Positions 24,875 to 34,736 of a stretch of DNA of 64,000 nucleotides are shown here, in pieces (the stretch's first letter is position 1; each line of letters opens with the position of its first letter). The stretch is from Fibrobacter sp. UWR4 (GTDB lineage: Bacteria > Fibrobacterota > Fibrobacteria > Fibrobacterales > Fibrobacteraceae), in the NCBI RefSeq assembly GCF_003149045.1, contig NZ_QGDU01000001.1, forward strand, positions 62,001 through 126,000, written 5' to 3'. Under the pieces are notes generated by a model. That model saw only the letters and a program-made list of their open reading frames with translations. It was not told the origin of the DNA and searched no databases. Both the position numbers and the translations under genes were made by a program.

Positions 24875-27800
24875 TGAAAAGAGTTTTCTCTTTAACAGCT
24901 GTATTTGCAATGGCACTCCATGTGAGTGCTTTTGCTGTTGATAACGAAAACGTCAAGGGTGGCGTTATTAGCGGTTTTCTCAAGAAGAGCGAATCTCCTT
25001 ATCTGGTGAAGGAGACTCTCGTTGTTCCTAAGGGAAAGGCCCTGGTTGTTGAGCCTGGCGTTGTTGTGGAATTTAATGACGGTACGGGCCTGGATGTCCG
25101 TGGCGGCTCTTTGGCTATTATGGGCCAGACCAATAGTCCGGTAGTCTTTAAGGCTAAGGGGACGTTCTGGAATGGTATTTCCGTAACGGGCGAAAAGAAA
25201 ACGGAAATTCAGGACCTGCAGATTCTCAATGCCGAATATGGTATTGCTGTGGAAAATGGCTCCCTGGATTTAAAGTCCGTGACGATCGATAGTCCTGATC
25301 GTATAGGCCTTCATGTCCGTAATGCCTCCGTTGATGCTCAGTGGATGACTGTATCCAATGGTTCTAACGTAGGTGTTTGGGCTTCCGAAAATTCAAAGCT
25401 CAAGATTTCCAGTTCTAACTTGAATGGAAACCGCATGGGTCTGGTTGTTTCTGAAGGCGCCGATGTGAATATCCAGTCTACTGGCATTCGTCAGAATGAT
25501 GTGGGTGTTTTTGTTCAGGGCGATCATCAGTTTTCCCAGCGCGCTCTTGTGGTGGAAAAGAATAAGATTGGCCTTGCTTCCCAGGAACGTCCTGATCCGG
25601 AATTCAAGAATTCAGTGGCCAAGAATAATGACCGCAGGCTTCTAAGAAAGACGGGAATGCTGGAGTCCACCTTGGGGGATGAACCTGTAAATCCCTATGC
25701 AAATGCCATGGTTGCCATGGAAGCCGAAGCAAATTCCGAAGATGGTTGGAAGGTTTCCGGTAACATTGTTCTAGACCTTGGACACCATTGGGTGTATATG
25801 TCTCACAATCGTTCCGACGATATGATTGTGGGCGAGGATACTATTTATCATGGCGACCGCTACAAGAATTATTTCCAGGTGCCGGGACTGTTTGCCAACT
25901 GGATTGCCAGCGTGGTAATGGAATCCCCTACGGGTAAGACGATTGAAATTTCTACGGATGTTTCCAGCGATAAATGGAATTCCTTTAACGTACATTCTTT
26001 CCAGGCATCTTACACCGATGAATACCAGAAGTTGGTTCTTGGTAATCTTTTTGCTAACGGTGGTGAAATTTCCCTGGCTGGTATTAACGTTCTTGGTGCG
26101 TCCTATGAACTTGAACTGTTCAAGAATGCTTTTAAGAAGCACATGTTTGAATTGTCTGGTTTTGTCGGTGAAGCTCAGGCTCCCAAGGTGATTGGTACCA
26201 GGGATCGTGACATGTATAACGAATACATTGACGATGGTGAAGCTGTTGCCCAGAAGATGGTGGCTGGTACCAAGATTCTCTGGAACATCCATCGTCGCTT
26301 TGATGGTGCTCTTGGATTTATCGGCAGTAAGGACTATATGAACGATCCGTTCCTGAGAGATGGCATGGCTGATGACGTCAATACTGCATCTCCCATCATT
26401 GCTTCCAGAACCTTGTTTGCCGAAGGCAACTGGCTTGTTTATCCGGGTGATATCAAACTGAATGGCCAGGTGGCTGTAGGTGTTGCCGATACTGCAAATG
26501 CTGCCGCGATTCGCGCCATGAATAGCGTGTTTACCAGCGCTGGCCTTGATGCTTCTGACTTCTCCTTGCTGAATCGCCTGATGAAGAATCCTTCTGCAGT
26601 GAATAGCTTGTCTCAGGAACAGCTGGAATCCATCTTTGGCGATAATTCCATGATGACTGTTGGTGATATGAAGAAGAAACTTCAGAGTCTTCTGGCTGAA
26701 GCGAAGGCTCGTGTGAAGGAATTTGAGCCTAAGGATTCCCGTCCTTCCAATCCGGATTTCTGGAATTATAAGAATTGGGCCATTGCTGGATCCTTTGAAT
26801 GGTCTAACGATAATACCTTTGTTGAAGGTTATTTCAAGTATGTGGGTGCTGGTTATTATAGTGCTGGTTCTCCGGACATGCAGCAAAATACCCGCTTGTA
26901 TGGTGGTAACTTGAAACAGAAGATTACGGACTTCTGGAAGCTGAACTTTGGCTATGACATCAACATCGAAAACGCAGACGATGGTAATGGCGGTTACAAC
27001 ATCATTGGCTTTGGTGAAGGTGAAAAGTGGGGCGTTGCGGGTGCTGATGGCAAGTGGCTGAAACAGCATAACCAGGACGAAAACCGTACCTTGTATATTC
27101 ATAATGGTTACCTGACTAATGAATTCAAGATTCTTGATAATCTGTCTCTGTCCCTGAAGTATGGCTTTGATTATCGTACCCGTAGCACCGCTACAAGACT
27201 TTACCCCAGCTTCGAAGCTGCTTCCGGTATTTATGAGGACAGCTGGTTCAAGCCCAGATCTGGAAAGTCTACCATGTCCTTTGTGGAAAATGGTGACACG
27301 ATTCGCATAGATGCCGAACGTTGGGAAAAGTATCGCGAATTGCAGGATGAAGATTATCTGGCTTCCATGTTTGAAGAAAATCTCCTGAAGCATACGATTG
27401 ATCTTGCTGTGACTTACAAGTTCCCCAAGAATGTGCTGAAGGTGGGTGGTACCTGGGTTTATCGTACGGACCTGTCTAAATTTGGCGAAGATGGCTTGCT
27501 GGATGGTTTCAACTTCTCCAATAAGACTTATGGTATCCTCGGCTACTACTTCCATGGTGGCGACTACTTCGAACAGCGTTATCCTGTATCCTTGACGACT
27601 ACTCTGGACTTCATTCGTAACACGGTCAGCGTGATGCCCCGTTACAAGATTTACAATCGTGACGACATGACTGAATTCGAATGGACTTTGTCTGATAACA
27701 TGACTATCCCTGTGGTGAAGGACTTCCTGGATGTTTCCCTGAATGGAAACTTCCGCCAGAATTTCCTGGATAGAACAGTGGATGGTGAAGATCTGGATGA

Positions 27801-27963
27801 AATGGAAATTGACGTAGATGGCGCAATCTCCCTGAGATTCCATCATACTGCATCCTTGTTTACGGACTGGACTTTGGGCGCTGTCTATGATTACAGACCG
27901 GACAATCGTGCGGACCAGTACAAGGATTTCTACGCCATCGTTTCTTTGAATTATTCCTTCTAA
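24871..27963 (+). CDS. Outer-membrane protein with N-terminal beta-helix and C-terminal barrel
   Basis: This 1030-residue protein has a signal peptide ([22 protein letters not shown]). Residues ~30-235 show right-handed beta-helix periodicity: repeated short strands such as [29 protein letters not shown] (split here as motif region ~55-90), ITVEN-like turns, and [27 protein letters not shown]. From ~285 to the end the chain is rich in alternating aromatic strands and ends VSLNYSF, with the C-terminal Phe expected of a BAM-inserted barrel. The start overlaps the FecR gene stop by 4 bases (ATGA); a second ATG follows at 24874. Polarity resembles an autotransporter (passenger then barrel), although the barrel seems larger than the usual 12 strands. 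Function unknown. Confidence 0.75.
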   Translation: MMKRVFSLTAVFAMALHVSAFAVDNENVKGGVISGFLKKSESPYLVKETLVVPKGKALVVEPGVVVEFNDGTGLDVRGGSLAIMGQTNSPVVFKAKGTFWNGISVTGEKKTEIQDLQILNAEYGIAVENGSLDLKSVTIDSPDRIGLHVRNASVDAQWMTVSNGSNVGVWASENSKLKISSSNLNGNRMGLVVSEGADVNIQSTGIRQNDVGVFVQGDHQFSQRALVVEKNKIGLASQERPDPEFKNSVAKNNDRRLLRKTGMLESTLGDEPVNPYANAMVAMEAEANSEDGWKVSGNIVLDLGHHWVYMSHNRSDDMIVGEDTIYHGDRYKNYFQVPGLFANWIASVVMESPTGKTIEISTDVSSDKWNSFNVHSFQASYTDEYQKLVLGNLFANGGEISLAGINVLGASYELELFKNAFKKHMFELSGFVGEAQAPKVIGTRDRDMYNEYIDDGEAVAQKMVAGTKILWNIHRRFDGALGFIGSKDYMNDPFLRDGMADDVNTASPIIASRTLFAEGNWLVYPGDIKLNGQVAVGVADTANAAAIRAMNSVFTSAGLDASDFSLLNRLMKNPSAVNSLSQEQLESIFGDNSMMTVGDMKKKLQSLLAEAKARVKEFEPKDSRPSNPDFWNYKNWAIAGSFEWSNDNTFVEGYFKYVGAGYYSAGSPDMQQNTRLYGGNLKQKITDFWKLNFGYDINIENADDGNGGYNIIGFGEGEKWGVAGADGKWLKQHNQDENRTLYIHNGYLTNEFKILDNLSLSLKYGFDYRTRSTATRLYPSFEAASGIYEDSWFKPRSGKSTMSFVENGDTIRIDAERWEKYRELQDEDYLASMFEENLLKHTIDLAVTYKFPKNVLKVGGTWVYRTDLSKFGEDGLLDGFNFSNKTYGILGYYFHGGDYFEQRYPVSLTTTLDFIRNTVSVMPRYKIYNRDDMTEFEWTLSDNMTIPVVKDFLDVSLNGNFRQNFLDRTVDGEDLDEMEIDVDGAISLRFHHTASLFTDWTLGAVYDYRPDNRADQYKDFYAIVSLNYSF

Positions 27964-27964
27964 T

Positions 27965-28795
27965 ATGCTCCATATTGGTTGCCACTTATCCTCTTCGGAC
28001 GGTTTTCTCGCAATGGGTAAAACCGCCCTTTCTATTGGTGCGGATACTTTCCAGTTCTTTACCCGAAATCCCCGTGGGGGAGCGGCAAAGCCTTTCGACA
28101 AGAATGACGCGGCTAAGCTTGTGGAACTGATGGAAACGAATCAATTCGCTCCTATTTTGGCTCACGCTCCCTATACCCTGAATGCCTGTGCCGCTGATGC
28201 GGGCTTGCGTCAGTTTGCGGAAGATGTGATGGCCGATGATATTTTCCGTATGGATCATTTTCCGGGGGCCATGTACAATTTCCATCCGGGTAGTCATGTG
28301 AAGCAAGGCGCCGATGTGGGAATTGACTTTATTTCCTCCATGTTGAATCGCTTGCTGAAACCGGCCCAGAAGACCACGGTCCTTCTGGAAACCATGGCAG
28401 GAAAAGGCTCCGAGGTGGGACGAACCTTTGAAGAAATCCGTGCCATTTTGGACCGGGTGGAACTGAAGGACAAGATGGGCGTTTGTCTGGATACTTGCCA
28501 TGTTTTTGACGGTGGCTACGACATTGTGGACCATCTGGATGATGTTTTAGGGGAGTTTGACAAGGTGATTGGCCTGAATAAGCTTAAGGCGATTCATTTG
28601 AACGACAGCAAGAATCCTATGGGCAGCCATAAGGACCGTCATGAGGTCATTGGAGGCGGTTTTATTGGCTTGGAGGCCCTTGTAAGGGTTGTAAATCACA
28701 AAAGCCTGAGGGAATTGCCGTTTTATCTGGAAACTCCCAATGAATTGCCTGGGTATGCCGCTGAAATTAAGCTGATGCGGGAGAATTATCGTTAA
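27965..28795 (+). CDS. nfo: Endonuclease IV (AP endonuclease)
   Basis: This 276-residue TIM barrel of the Nfo/AP endonuclease 2 family cleaves DNA 5' to abasic sites in base-excision repair. Metal ligands are visible as HLSSSDGF near the N-terminus, [52 protein letters not shown] and YLETPNE at the C-terminus. All nine family ligands appear present, which normally bind three zinc ions. The ATG lies one base after the stop of the barrel-protein gene, so it may be co-transcribed although functionally unrelated. Length is typical. Confidence 0.95.
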   Translation: MLHIGCHLSSSDGFLAMGKTALSIGADTFQFFTRNPRGGAAKPFDKNDAAKLVELMETNQFAPILAHAPYTLNACAADAGLRQFAEDVMADDIFRMDHFPGAMYNFHPGSHVKQGADVGIDFISSMLNRLLKPAQKTTVLLETMAGKGSEVGRTFEEIRAILDRVELKDKMGVCLDTCHVFDGGYDIVDHLDDVLGEFDKVIGLNKLKAIHLNDSKNPMGSHKDRHEVIGGGFIGLEALVRVVNHKSLRELPFYLETPNELPGYAAEIKLMRENYR

Positions 28796-28884
28796 TCGTT
28801 TCCCTTTAGGTGTGGTTCTTGCGGTAAACGACAAAAATTAAAAGGAGCCTGCTCGGTGGTCTCCTTAAAATGTATTCTTAAGGC

Positions 28885-30540
28885 ATGAAAACCCCTGTTC
28901 GCTATAATCATGTAGGTTACACCCCCGAGGCTTCCAAGACGTTTTTTGTGGATGTGAAAGCATTCCCTTGCCAGGGGTCCTTTTGCATTCTTGACGACCA
29001 GGAAAAAATTGTATATGAAGGCTCCCTGACGGAAGGGTCTTTTGGTCATCGTGGAGTTTGCGATTACTCTGGCGAAACTTTATGGACGGGTGATTTTTCC
29101 GCAGTAACTGTACCGGGTAAGTACTGCATTTCCGTTGCGGGTAAGAGTGGCGCTGATTGCAGGACGGAGTATTTTGAAGTTTCTAATAGCTGGATTGGTA
29201 AACAGGTAAAGGCCAATATCAAGTCCTTCTTCTACCAGCGTTCTGGCGTGGAATTGCCGGAAGAGTTTGCAGGGAAGTGGGCAAGACCTGCTGCACACCT
29301 GGATGATAACATTGGATTCCATTGTATGATGGAGCGTGAAGGAACCTGGAACGCTCATGGTGGCTGGTACGATGCTGGCGACTATGGCAAATACATCGTG
29401 AATGGTGGCATTTCCGTTGGAACACTTCTGCTGGCTTGTCAGATTGCTCCTGAAGCGGAGGCGGTGAATGTGGGTGGTTCCTTTGAACAGCCCTACAGCC
29501 TGAAGGATGAACTGCGTTTTGAACTGGATTTCTTTTTGCGGATGCAGGATCATGATGGTGGCGTTTTCTTTAAGGTGACCCCCGAACATTGGGACGGCTT
29601 TATTTCGCCCCGAGATTCTGACCTGCTGCAAAAGCGTCTGGTGCTTGGAAAATCCACCACGTCCACCTTGAACTTTGCGGGTGCATTGGCTCAGGCTTCC
29701 TGCGTTTTCCGTAAGGAGGACGAAACTTTTGCGGACCATTGCCTGGACGCATCTGTTGCGGCTTACCGCTGGGCCGTCAAAAATCCCGCAGCCGACTGGC
29801 CTCATAATACAGAGGGGAGCGGTGGCTATGGGGATGAACATTACGACGACGAATTTTTCTGGGCTCGTGCCGCGTTGTTCTGTGCTTTGGACGCTGCCGG
29901 ACGTAACTGTGACCCGCTTTTTGATGAAGTCCGTAAGATGTTGCCTGCTGACATGGAAAAGAATCCTGCAGCGTTGGGAATGGACTGGCGCGATACTCAG
30001 AACATGGGCTGGAACCTGCTTGCCTTGCAGGACATCGATGCCGACCTGCAGAAGTCTGCACGTAAGACCCTGGAAGGTGTCGTTACTGAAACTTTGAGGT
30101 TGCAGAAGGAAGACGCCTATGGCCTTTCCATCCGTCGTTTCATTTGGGGCAGTAACGGTGAAGTGGCAAATCATGCCTTGACGATGCTTGTGGTAGATCA
30201 GTGGAAAAAGGATGCCGAGTTACGTGCGGCTAGTCTTGAAATGATGAACTTCGTCTACGGAAGAAATCCGGTAAATACTTGCTTTGTAACCGGTGCTGCC
30301 TGGAGTTCTCCTAAGCATCCCCATCATCGCTTAAGTCATTCCGATGGCGTTGCAGAACCGATCCCTGGCCTTGTGGTGGGGGGCATTAACTGCGATCGCC
30401 AGGATGGCCATCGTGCCCCTCATTATCCGGGTGACTTGCCGGGATTATCCTATACGGATGAACGCTGCTCTTTTGCCAGTAACGAAACTGCCATTAACTG
30501 GAGTTCGCCACTTACAGCGGTGCTCCTACTTCTTAGCTAA
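28885..30540 (+). CDS. Glycoside hydrolase family 9 (cellulase/cellodextrinase) without signal peptide
   Basis: This 551-residue enzyme has an N-terminal Ig-like CelD_N domain (residues 1-100, beginning VRYNHVGYTPEASKTF) followed by the (alpha/alpha)6 GH9 catalytic domain. Catalytic residues are seen as WYDAGDYGKY (Asp163, Asp166) and the proton donor Glu534 in SFASNETAINWSSPL. The second GH9 signature HHRLSH is present. GH9 enzymes invert beta-1,4-glucosidic bonds in cellulose or cello-oligosaccharides. The protein begins directly with the Ig domain, and an in-frame stop (28879-28881) lies two codons upstream, so no secretion signal can be added. A cytoplasmic cellodextrinase is therefore inferred. 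It overlaps the opposite-strand DUF218 gene by 15 bases. Confidence 0.92.
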   Translation: MKTPVRYNHVGYTPEASKTFFVDVKAFPCQGSFCILDDQEKIVYEGSLTEGSFGHRGVCDYSGETLWTGDFSAVTVPGKYCISVAGKSGADCRTEYFEVSNSWIGKQVKANIKSFFYQRSGVELPEEFAGKWARPAAHLDDNIGFHCMMEREGTWNAHGGWYDAGDYGKYIVNGGISVGTLLLACQIAPEAEAVNVGGSFEQPYSLKDELRFELDFFLRMQDHDGGVFFKVTPEHWDGFISPRDSDLLQKRLVLGKSTTSTLNFAGALAQASCVFRKEDETFADHCLDASVAAYRWAVKNPAADWPHNTEGSGGYGDEHYDDEFFWARAALFCALDAAGRNCDPLFDEVRKMLPADMEKNPAALGMDWRDTQNMGWNLLALQDIDADLQKSARKTLEGVVTETLRLQKEDAYGLSIRRFIWGSNGEVANHALTMLVVDQWKKDAELRAASLEMMNFVYGRNPVNTCFVTGAAWSSPKHPHHRLSHSDGVAEPIPGLVVGGINCDRQDGHRAPHYPGDLPGLSYTDERCSFASNETAINWSSPLTAVLLLLS

Positions 30541-31416
30541 AGAATCTTTCTTAGACTCTGTCTTAGATTCGGTCTTTACGGAATCCTTTGCGGGTTCCGT
30601 TTTTTCTGTATTGACCTTAAGTGTATCTGCGGTAGCGGTATCGGCGGTTACGGTCGTCTTTAATTTTTCCTGGACCTTTGGTATCAGGGACTGGAGGTTG
30701 ACTACGGGGCTTTTACGCTGTTCATATTCCTTCAGGGATACGATAGGCTTGTAATAAGTGGAATCACCTGCAGTGAGTTCGCCTGCGGGCCACAGATCGA
30801 AGATGGATGCTGCGGTAGCGAGCCACTCGCGAAGCCAGTGTTTACGGGATTCGCGATTGGAATACCAGCTGTCTGCGCTGAACTGGTAATGATGAATGTC
30901 TACGGTCTTGTATACAGGAGTTTCGCCAGAAAGCGTTTCGAAAATTCTCTTGACGCGATGAGTGGCAGGGGCGCTAGTCAGCAGGAGAACCGTGTCTGCC
31001 TTATGCTTCTTGAGCCAAGGAATGATGGTGTAGGCTTCGCCGATGGTGGAGGCATCGTCGTGAGGGGCGAGAAATACAGCGCTACTGTCAAAGGATCCTT
31101 GCTGCATAAATTCTTCAGCATAGAATTCCGCGTTGTTTCTGTTGCGCAGGCAGCGACGTCCAAGAATCAGAACGGAGTCCACCTTGCTGTTAGACATCAG
31201 GTTGGCGGCAAAATCAATGCGTTCCATATCTGCAGACTGTCCATCTAGGACAGCGACCCATTTGGCGTGTTCAAATTCATCGTCGTCTACCAGCCAATGC
31301 CCGCTTTGGGTCATGATCAAGTAAAAGACAATGATGGCGAGAACTGCTGCTGCTCCGGCTATGCTTGCGGCAAGACGTCTTGCGCGGATTTGCTTTTTAC
31401 TGAGAGTCTTGGACAT
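30526..31416 (-). CDS. Membrane-anchored DUF218/YdcF-like protein
   Basis: This 296-residue protein has a basic start (MSKTLSKKQIRARR) and one transmembrane helix (~17-36). Residues ~50-190 fit DUF218 (SanA/ElyC/YdcF): WVAVLDGQ, RIDFAANLM, VDSVLILG, DDASTIGEAYTI and DTVLLLTSAPATHRVKRI. The last ~60 residues are a low-complexity Lys/Thr/Glu tail (TESKTESKKDSLAKK). The family is linked to envelope or polysaccharide processes, but its chemistry is not settled. It is last in the leftward ddl-tsaB-rimI cluster, 17 bases after rimI, and its 3' end overlaps the convergent GH9 gene. Confidence 0.75.
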   Translation of the reverse strand: MSKTLSKKQIRARRLAASIAGAAAVLAIIVFYLIMTQSGHWLVDDDEFEHAKWVAVLDGQSADMERIDFAANLMSNSKVDSVLILGRRCLRNRNNAEFYAEEFMQQGSFDSSAVFLAPHDDASTIGEAYTIIPWLKKHKADTVLLLTSAPATHRVKRIFETLSGETPVYKTVDIHHYQFSADSWYSNRESRKHWLREWLATAASIFDLWPAGELTAGDSTYYKPIVSLKEYEQRKSPVVNLQSLIPKVQEKLKTTVTADTATADTLKVNTEKTEPAKDSVKTESKTESKKDSLAKK

Positions 31417-31433
31417 GAGAACCTCCGATGACG

Positions 31434-31865
31434 TTATGGTTCAGTCTTGTACAGGACGGCATCTTCACCGTCGGAGTAATATTTCTTGCGGACGTTATAG
31501 GGCTTGAACTTGTTCTTTTCGTAGAACTTGCGGGCTTTTGTATTCCCTTCTCGAACTTCCAGGAAACAACAGTCCCCGTTTGTGAAGTCCAGCAGGGAAA
31601 AGCCTGCGTCAAGCAGTTGCTGGCCGATGCCCTTTTGCTGTTGGCTGCCTGTTGTTGCAATGCTTAGCAGCTCGGAGTCGGGACCCATGATGTGAAAGAT
31701 GGAGTAGCCCAGAATTTTCTGGTCTTCTTCATAAACATAACAGGCGGCGTAGGTTGCCGTGACTTCGCAGGTAAACTGCTTTTCGTTCCATTCCTGAAAC
31801 TGCAGTTCTTCCTGAATGGCAAGAACTGCGGGAATGTCGGCAATTTCCATCTTGCGAATCGGCAT
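31434..31865 (-). CDS. rimI: Ribosomal protein S18-alanine N-acetyltransferase
   Basis: This 143-residue GNAT acetyltransferase has the acetyl-CoA loop QQQKGIGQQLL and the RimI-type C-terminus LEVREGNTKARKFYEKNKFKPYNVRKKYY. RimI acetylates the N-terminus of ribosomal protein S18. Its position 24 bases downstream of tsaB on the same strand is the common bacterial tsaB-rimI arrangement, which supports the specific assignment over other GNAT families. Confidence 0.9.
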   Translation of the reverse strand: MPIRKMEIADIPAVLAIQEELQFQEWNEKQFTCEVTATYAACYVYEEDQKILGYSIFHIMGPDSELLSIATTGSQQQKGIGQQLLDAGFSLLDFTNGDCCFLEVREGNTKARKFYEKNKFKPYNVRKKYYSDGEDAVLYKTEP

Positions 31866-31889
31866 GGGGGACTGGACTCTCGGGTAGGC

Positions 31890-32531
31890 TTACTTTAGCT
31901 TCTCGAAATAGGAGGGCTGAATGTAGTTGGCCTCCTGAATGAGACTTGCCTTGACGGACTGGAACAGCGGGGCCCACTGGTTAAGAGGCTTGCCTGTGTC
32001 AAGAACGGTTGTGGCACCGATTTCGGCGAACAGGTTCTTCAAAGTTTCGTCGGCAGAGGCTGCCTCGTCAATGACGACCGTCTTTGCGGGTGCCTCCTTT
32101 AGACGTTCTACCACTTCGGCCGTTTCGATAAAGCTTTCTTCTGCCTTGCCGTTGGCTGTCTGACGCAAATACCAGTAACCGGGACGAGCCTTGACGACAA
32201 CGGCTACATCGGCGGAGGCGCAGGGGCTGCCGAAGCATTCCAGAGCCTGCAGGGTGCTGACTCCGTACAGTTCGCGTTTGCCACTAAAGCATAAGCCCTG
32301 GCAGAAGGCGACACCAGTGCGAAGACCGCTAAAGGATCCGGGGCCGACAGTAACGAGGACTCGCTTGATGTCGTCCAGCTTGGCGCCTACGCGTGTTAGC
32401 AGTTCGTCCAGAATTGCCGATGCAGTCTCACCACGGGCGGCTGCGTCTACAGTTTCCTGGTACAAACCAGAAGCGCTGTCGGACAGCCCCATGGAAATTC
32501 CCTTACGGGATGTATCTACGAATAAGTCCAT
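31890..32531 (-). CDS. tsaB: tRNA threonylcarbamoyladenosine biosynthesis protein TsaB
   Basis: This 213-residue ASKHA-fold protein begins MDLFVDTS with the family core VTVGPGSFSGLRTGVAFCQGL near residue 62. TsaB is the scaffold partner of TsaD and TsaE in making t6A37 in tRNAs that read ANN codons. As usual for TsaB, the N-terminal half is conserved and the C-terminal half diverged (KPLNQWAPLFQSVKASL). It lies 1 base after the ddl stop codon and upstream of rimI. tsaD and tsaE are not in the window. Confidence 0.92.
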   Translation of the reverse strand: MDLFVDTSRKGISMGLSDSASGLYQETVDAAARGETASAILDELLTRVGAKLDDIKRVLVTVGPGSFSGLRTGVAFCQGLCFSGKRELYGVSTLQALECFGSPCASADVAVVVKARPGYWYLRQTANGKAEESFIETAEVVERLKEAPAKTVVIDEAASADETLKNLFAEIGATTVLDTGKPLNQWAPLFQSVKASLIQEANYIQPSYFEKLK

Positions 32532-32532
32532 A

Positions 32533-33567
32533 CTAGCGCTTGATGTACAGGCTCTTGTCGATAATCATATCGATGAGCTGGCTGTAGGTAATGCCGTTGC
32601 AAGCAGCCTGCTGGGGGAGAAGGCTGGTGGGTGTCATACCCGGCAGGGTGTTGGTTTCGATTGCGAACAATTCGCCGTCCTTGGTGATACGAACGTCGGT
32701 ACGGCTGTAGCCTGCACCGCCCAAGGCGTAGTGGGCGTTCTTTACCAATTCCTGAATGCGTGCGGTCAGTTCCGGAGCGAATTCTGCGGGAGTGACTTCC
32801 TTACATTCGCCATTGTACTTGGCTTCGTAGTCAAAGTATTCGCGGGTGGTCATGCGCATTTCGGTGGGCGGGAGGGGCTTTTCGCCTTCGATGTAGCCGC
32901 AGCTTGCTTCGCCACCGGCAATGAACTTTTCGCAGAGAAGACGGTTGGAATCCTTGAACAGATCCTGGGCAATCTTGCCTGCTTCGTCCAGGTCCTTGGC
33001 AATGCCGATACCGATGGAGGAACCTCCCAGAGGGTCCTTGATGACCAGGGGGAATCCCAGTTCGTCAGAAACGTTAACCAGAGTGTCTCCAGTAAAGTCG
33101 TGCTTCCAGATTACGCGGTAAGGCGGGGTGGGGATGCCATTGGCGCGGTAGATTTCCTTGGACTTGATCTTGTCCATGGCGAGGGCGGATGCCAGAAGTC
33201 CGCAACCGGTGTAGGGAATGCCCCAGTTTTCAAGAAGTGCCTGGATATGGCCATCTTCGCCCCACTTGCCGTGGAGGGCCAGGAATGCGATGTCTGCGTC
33301 CGGCAATTCAGAGAGGGCTGGGTTCTTCTTGGTGTTTGCAGCAGTGCCTTCCAGACCGCGGAAGTAGTTCACGGAGAAGTTATCCTTCTGGTAGGGGGAC
33401 AGTTCCCGGGAAGACCAGTGCCAGGTACCATCCTTGTCGATGAGGACCGGGTGAATATTGTACTTGTCCGGATTCATTGCGCGGACAACACCAGTACCGC
33501 TAACGACAGAAACATCATGTTCGGTGGACGGACCACCCATCAAAACGAGAACGCGCATACGTGCCAT
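32533..33567 (-). CDS. ddl: D-alanine--D-alanine ligase
   Basis: This 344-residue ATP-grasp enzyme makes D-Ala-D-Ala for peptidoglycan. The N-terminal motif VLMGGPSTEHDVSVVSG, the HGKWGEDGHIQALLE segment, and the ATP-grasp lysine/glycine loop VIKDPLGGSSIGIG are clear. The C-terminal metal/ATP residues are in GYSRTDVRI and FAIETNTLPGMTPTSLLPQQ. The start ATG at 33567 is preceded by AGAGG. It is the first gene of the leftward ddl-tsaB-rimI-DUF218 unit, diverging from the SDR gene. Confidence 0.95.
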   Translation of the reverse strand: MARMRVLVLMGGPSTEHDVSVVSGTGVVRAMNPDKYNIHPVLIDKDGTWHWSSRELSPYQKDNFSVNYFRGLEGTAANTKKNPALSELPDADIAFLALHGKWGEDGHIQALLENWGIPYTGCGLLASALAMDKIKSKEIYRANGIPTPPYRVIWKHDFTGDTLVNVSDELGFPLVIKDPLGGSSIGIGIAKDLDEAGKIAQDLFKDSNRLLCEKFIAGGEASCGYIEGEKPLPPTEMRMTTREYFDYEAKYNGECKEVTPAEFAPELTARIQELVKNAHYALGGAGYSRTDVRITKDGELFAIETNTLPGMTPTSLLPQQAACNGITYSQLIDMIIDKSLYIKR

Positions 33568-33677
33568 TGTAAGCCTCTTTGATAAAAACTTTTACGGGAA
33601 TAATGTAGTTATTTTACTGGGCGTGGGCCGTCTAGTCGGTTCTGTATACGGATGTATCTAATAATTCGTGCGGATTG

Positions 33678-33707
33678 TTGCATGAGTCGCAAAAAGGATT
33701 ATATATT
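33678..33707 (+). promoter_or_regulatory. Promoter of the SDR epimerase gene
   Basis: TTGCAT (33678-33683), an 18-base spacer and TATATT (33702-33707) lie ~30 bases before the ATG at 33739. A clear AGAGG Shine-Dalgarno follows. Confidence 0.6.
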
Positions 33708-33738
33708 TCTATCAGAAAAAATTGAGAAGAGGTAAAAA

Positions 33739-34659
33739 ATGAAGGTCTTTGTTACTGGTGGAACTGGTTTTATTGGTCATTATGTGGTCAAGGCTCTGCT
33801 TGCTCGTGGTCATGAGGTTGTTGTCGCCACACGTCATCCCAATAAGGTCCCCAGTATGAAGGTTCAGCCGGGTGTCTCTTTCGTAGAATGCGCCCTGACA
33901 GATTTTGACAAGATGGCGGAAGGCCTGGTGGGCTGTGATGCCTGTATTCATGTGGCTCTGGGTTGGGGCGAAACTCCCGTAACCATGCTTATGAACGATA
34001 CCCGCGCTACGGTGAACTTGCTGGAAGCAGCTGCCCGTGCAGGATGCAAGAAGTTTATCTATACCTCCAGTACTGCGGCAATGGGCCGTATGCGCCCCGC
34101 TATGCGCGAAGTGACTAGCAACCTGCCCATGGATCTTTACGGCGCTACTAAGGCTGCCGGCGAGGCTTTCGTTCTGGGTTTCTCCCATGGTTATGGCGCT
34201 CAGTTCCCGGAAGTGAAGATGACCCGCAACATTATCCGTCCGGGTTATACCTTCGGAAATCCCGCGTGGAATGATGGCTGCAGCCAGCCGGACCGCCGTT
34301 TCTTCACTATGGCCCAGGCTGTGAAGGAAGGCCGTGACATCAATATCATCAAGAATGATGGAACCCAGTTTATTCACGCAAGCCAGCAGGCTGAACTTTA
34401 CATAAAGGTTCTGGAATCCGACAAGAACGAAGAAATTTTCTTGGGCTTGAGCGAATCCTGGATGAGCTGGAAGGAAATTGCCGAAATGATGATTGCCTTG
34501 AAGCCGGGCACAAAGTCCAAGATTGTGGAAACCGACCTGGGCTGGGCTGATGAACCGACCTTGTTTGACGTAAGCAAGATTAAGGATGTTTTCGGACTGT
34601 CCTTCAATGCCCATGGTTTCATGGAAGATCATGTGAAGTGGACCTTTGAACAGGTGTAA
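33739..34659 (+). CDS. NAD-dependent epimerase/dehydratase-like SDR
   Basis: This 306-residue extended short-chain dehydrogenase has a Rossmann dinucleotide motif GGTGFIG (residues 7-13), a catalytic TSS (~109-111) and YGATK with Tyr134 and Lys138. The overall pattern is that of NAD(P)-dependent sugar epimerases, dehydratases or hydroxysteroid-type reductases. Substrate cannot be read from the sequence: the substrate half (GNPAWNDGCSQPDRRFFTM) does not match a family I can name. It is a single gene between its own promoter and a terminator, with no sugar-nucleotide neighbours. Confidence 0.85.
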   Translation: MKVFVTGGTGFIGHYVVKALLARGHEVVVATRHPNKVPSMKVQPGVSFVECALTDFDKMAEGLVGCDACIHVALGWGETPVTMLMNDTRATVNLLEAAARAGCKKFIYTSSTAAMGRMRPAMREVTSNLPMDLYGATKAAGEAFVLGFSHGYGAQFPEVKMTRNIIRPGYTFGNPAWNDGCSQPDRRFFTMAQAVKEGRDINIIKNDGTQFIHASQQAELYIKVLESDKNEEIFLGLSESWMSWKEIAEMMIALKPGTKSKIVETDLGWADEPTLFDVSKIKDVFGLSFNAHGFMEDHVKWTFEQV

Positions 34660-34683
34660 CTGCTAAATACAAGCGCCTGTAAC

Positions 34684-34715
34684 GAAAAGAGGCTCGCCTA
34701 GGCGAGTCTCTTTTT
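34684..34715. terminator. Bidirectional terminator between SDR and purF
   Basis: AAAGAGGCTCGCC-TA-GGCGAGTCTCTTT with T-runs on both strands. It lies 25 bases after the SDR stop and 22 bases from the convergent purF stop. Confidence 0.85.
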
Positions 34716-34736
34716 GCATTTGTAGGTTTTCGAGAT

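Noticed and set aside
25771-28101. A 776-codon open frame opposite the beta-helix/barrel gene
   Set aside because: The sense frame has a signal peptide, barrel pattern and coupling to FecR; the antisense translation has no recognisable domain and runs into nfo.
28841-28866. Inverted repeat AAGGAG...CTCCTT before the GH9 gene as a terminator
   Set aside because: There is no T-run on the plus strand after the stem, and no minus-strand gene needs termination there. It is left as a hairpin of unknown use.
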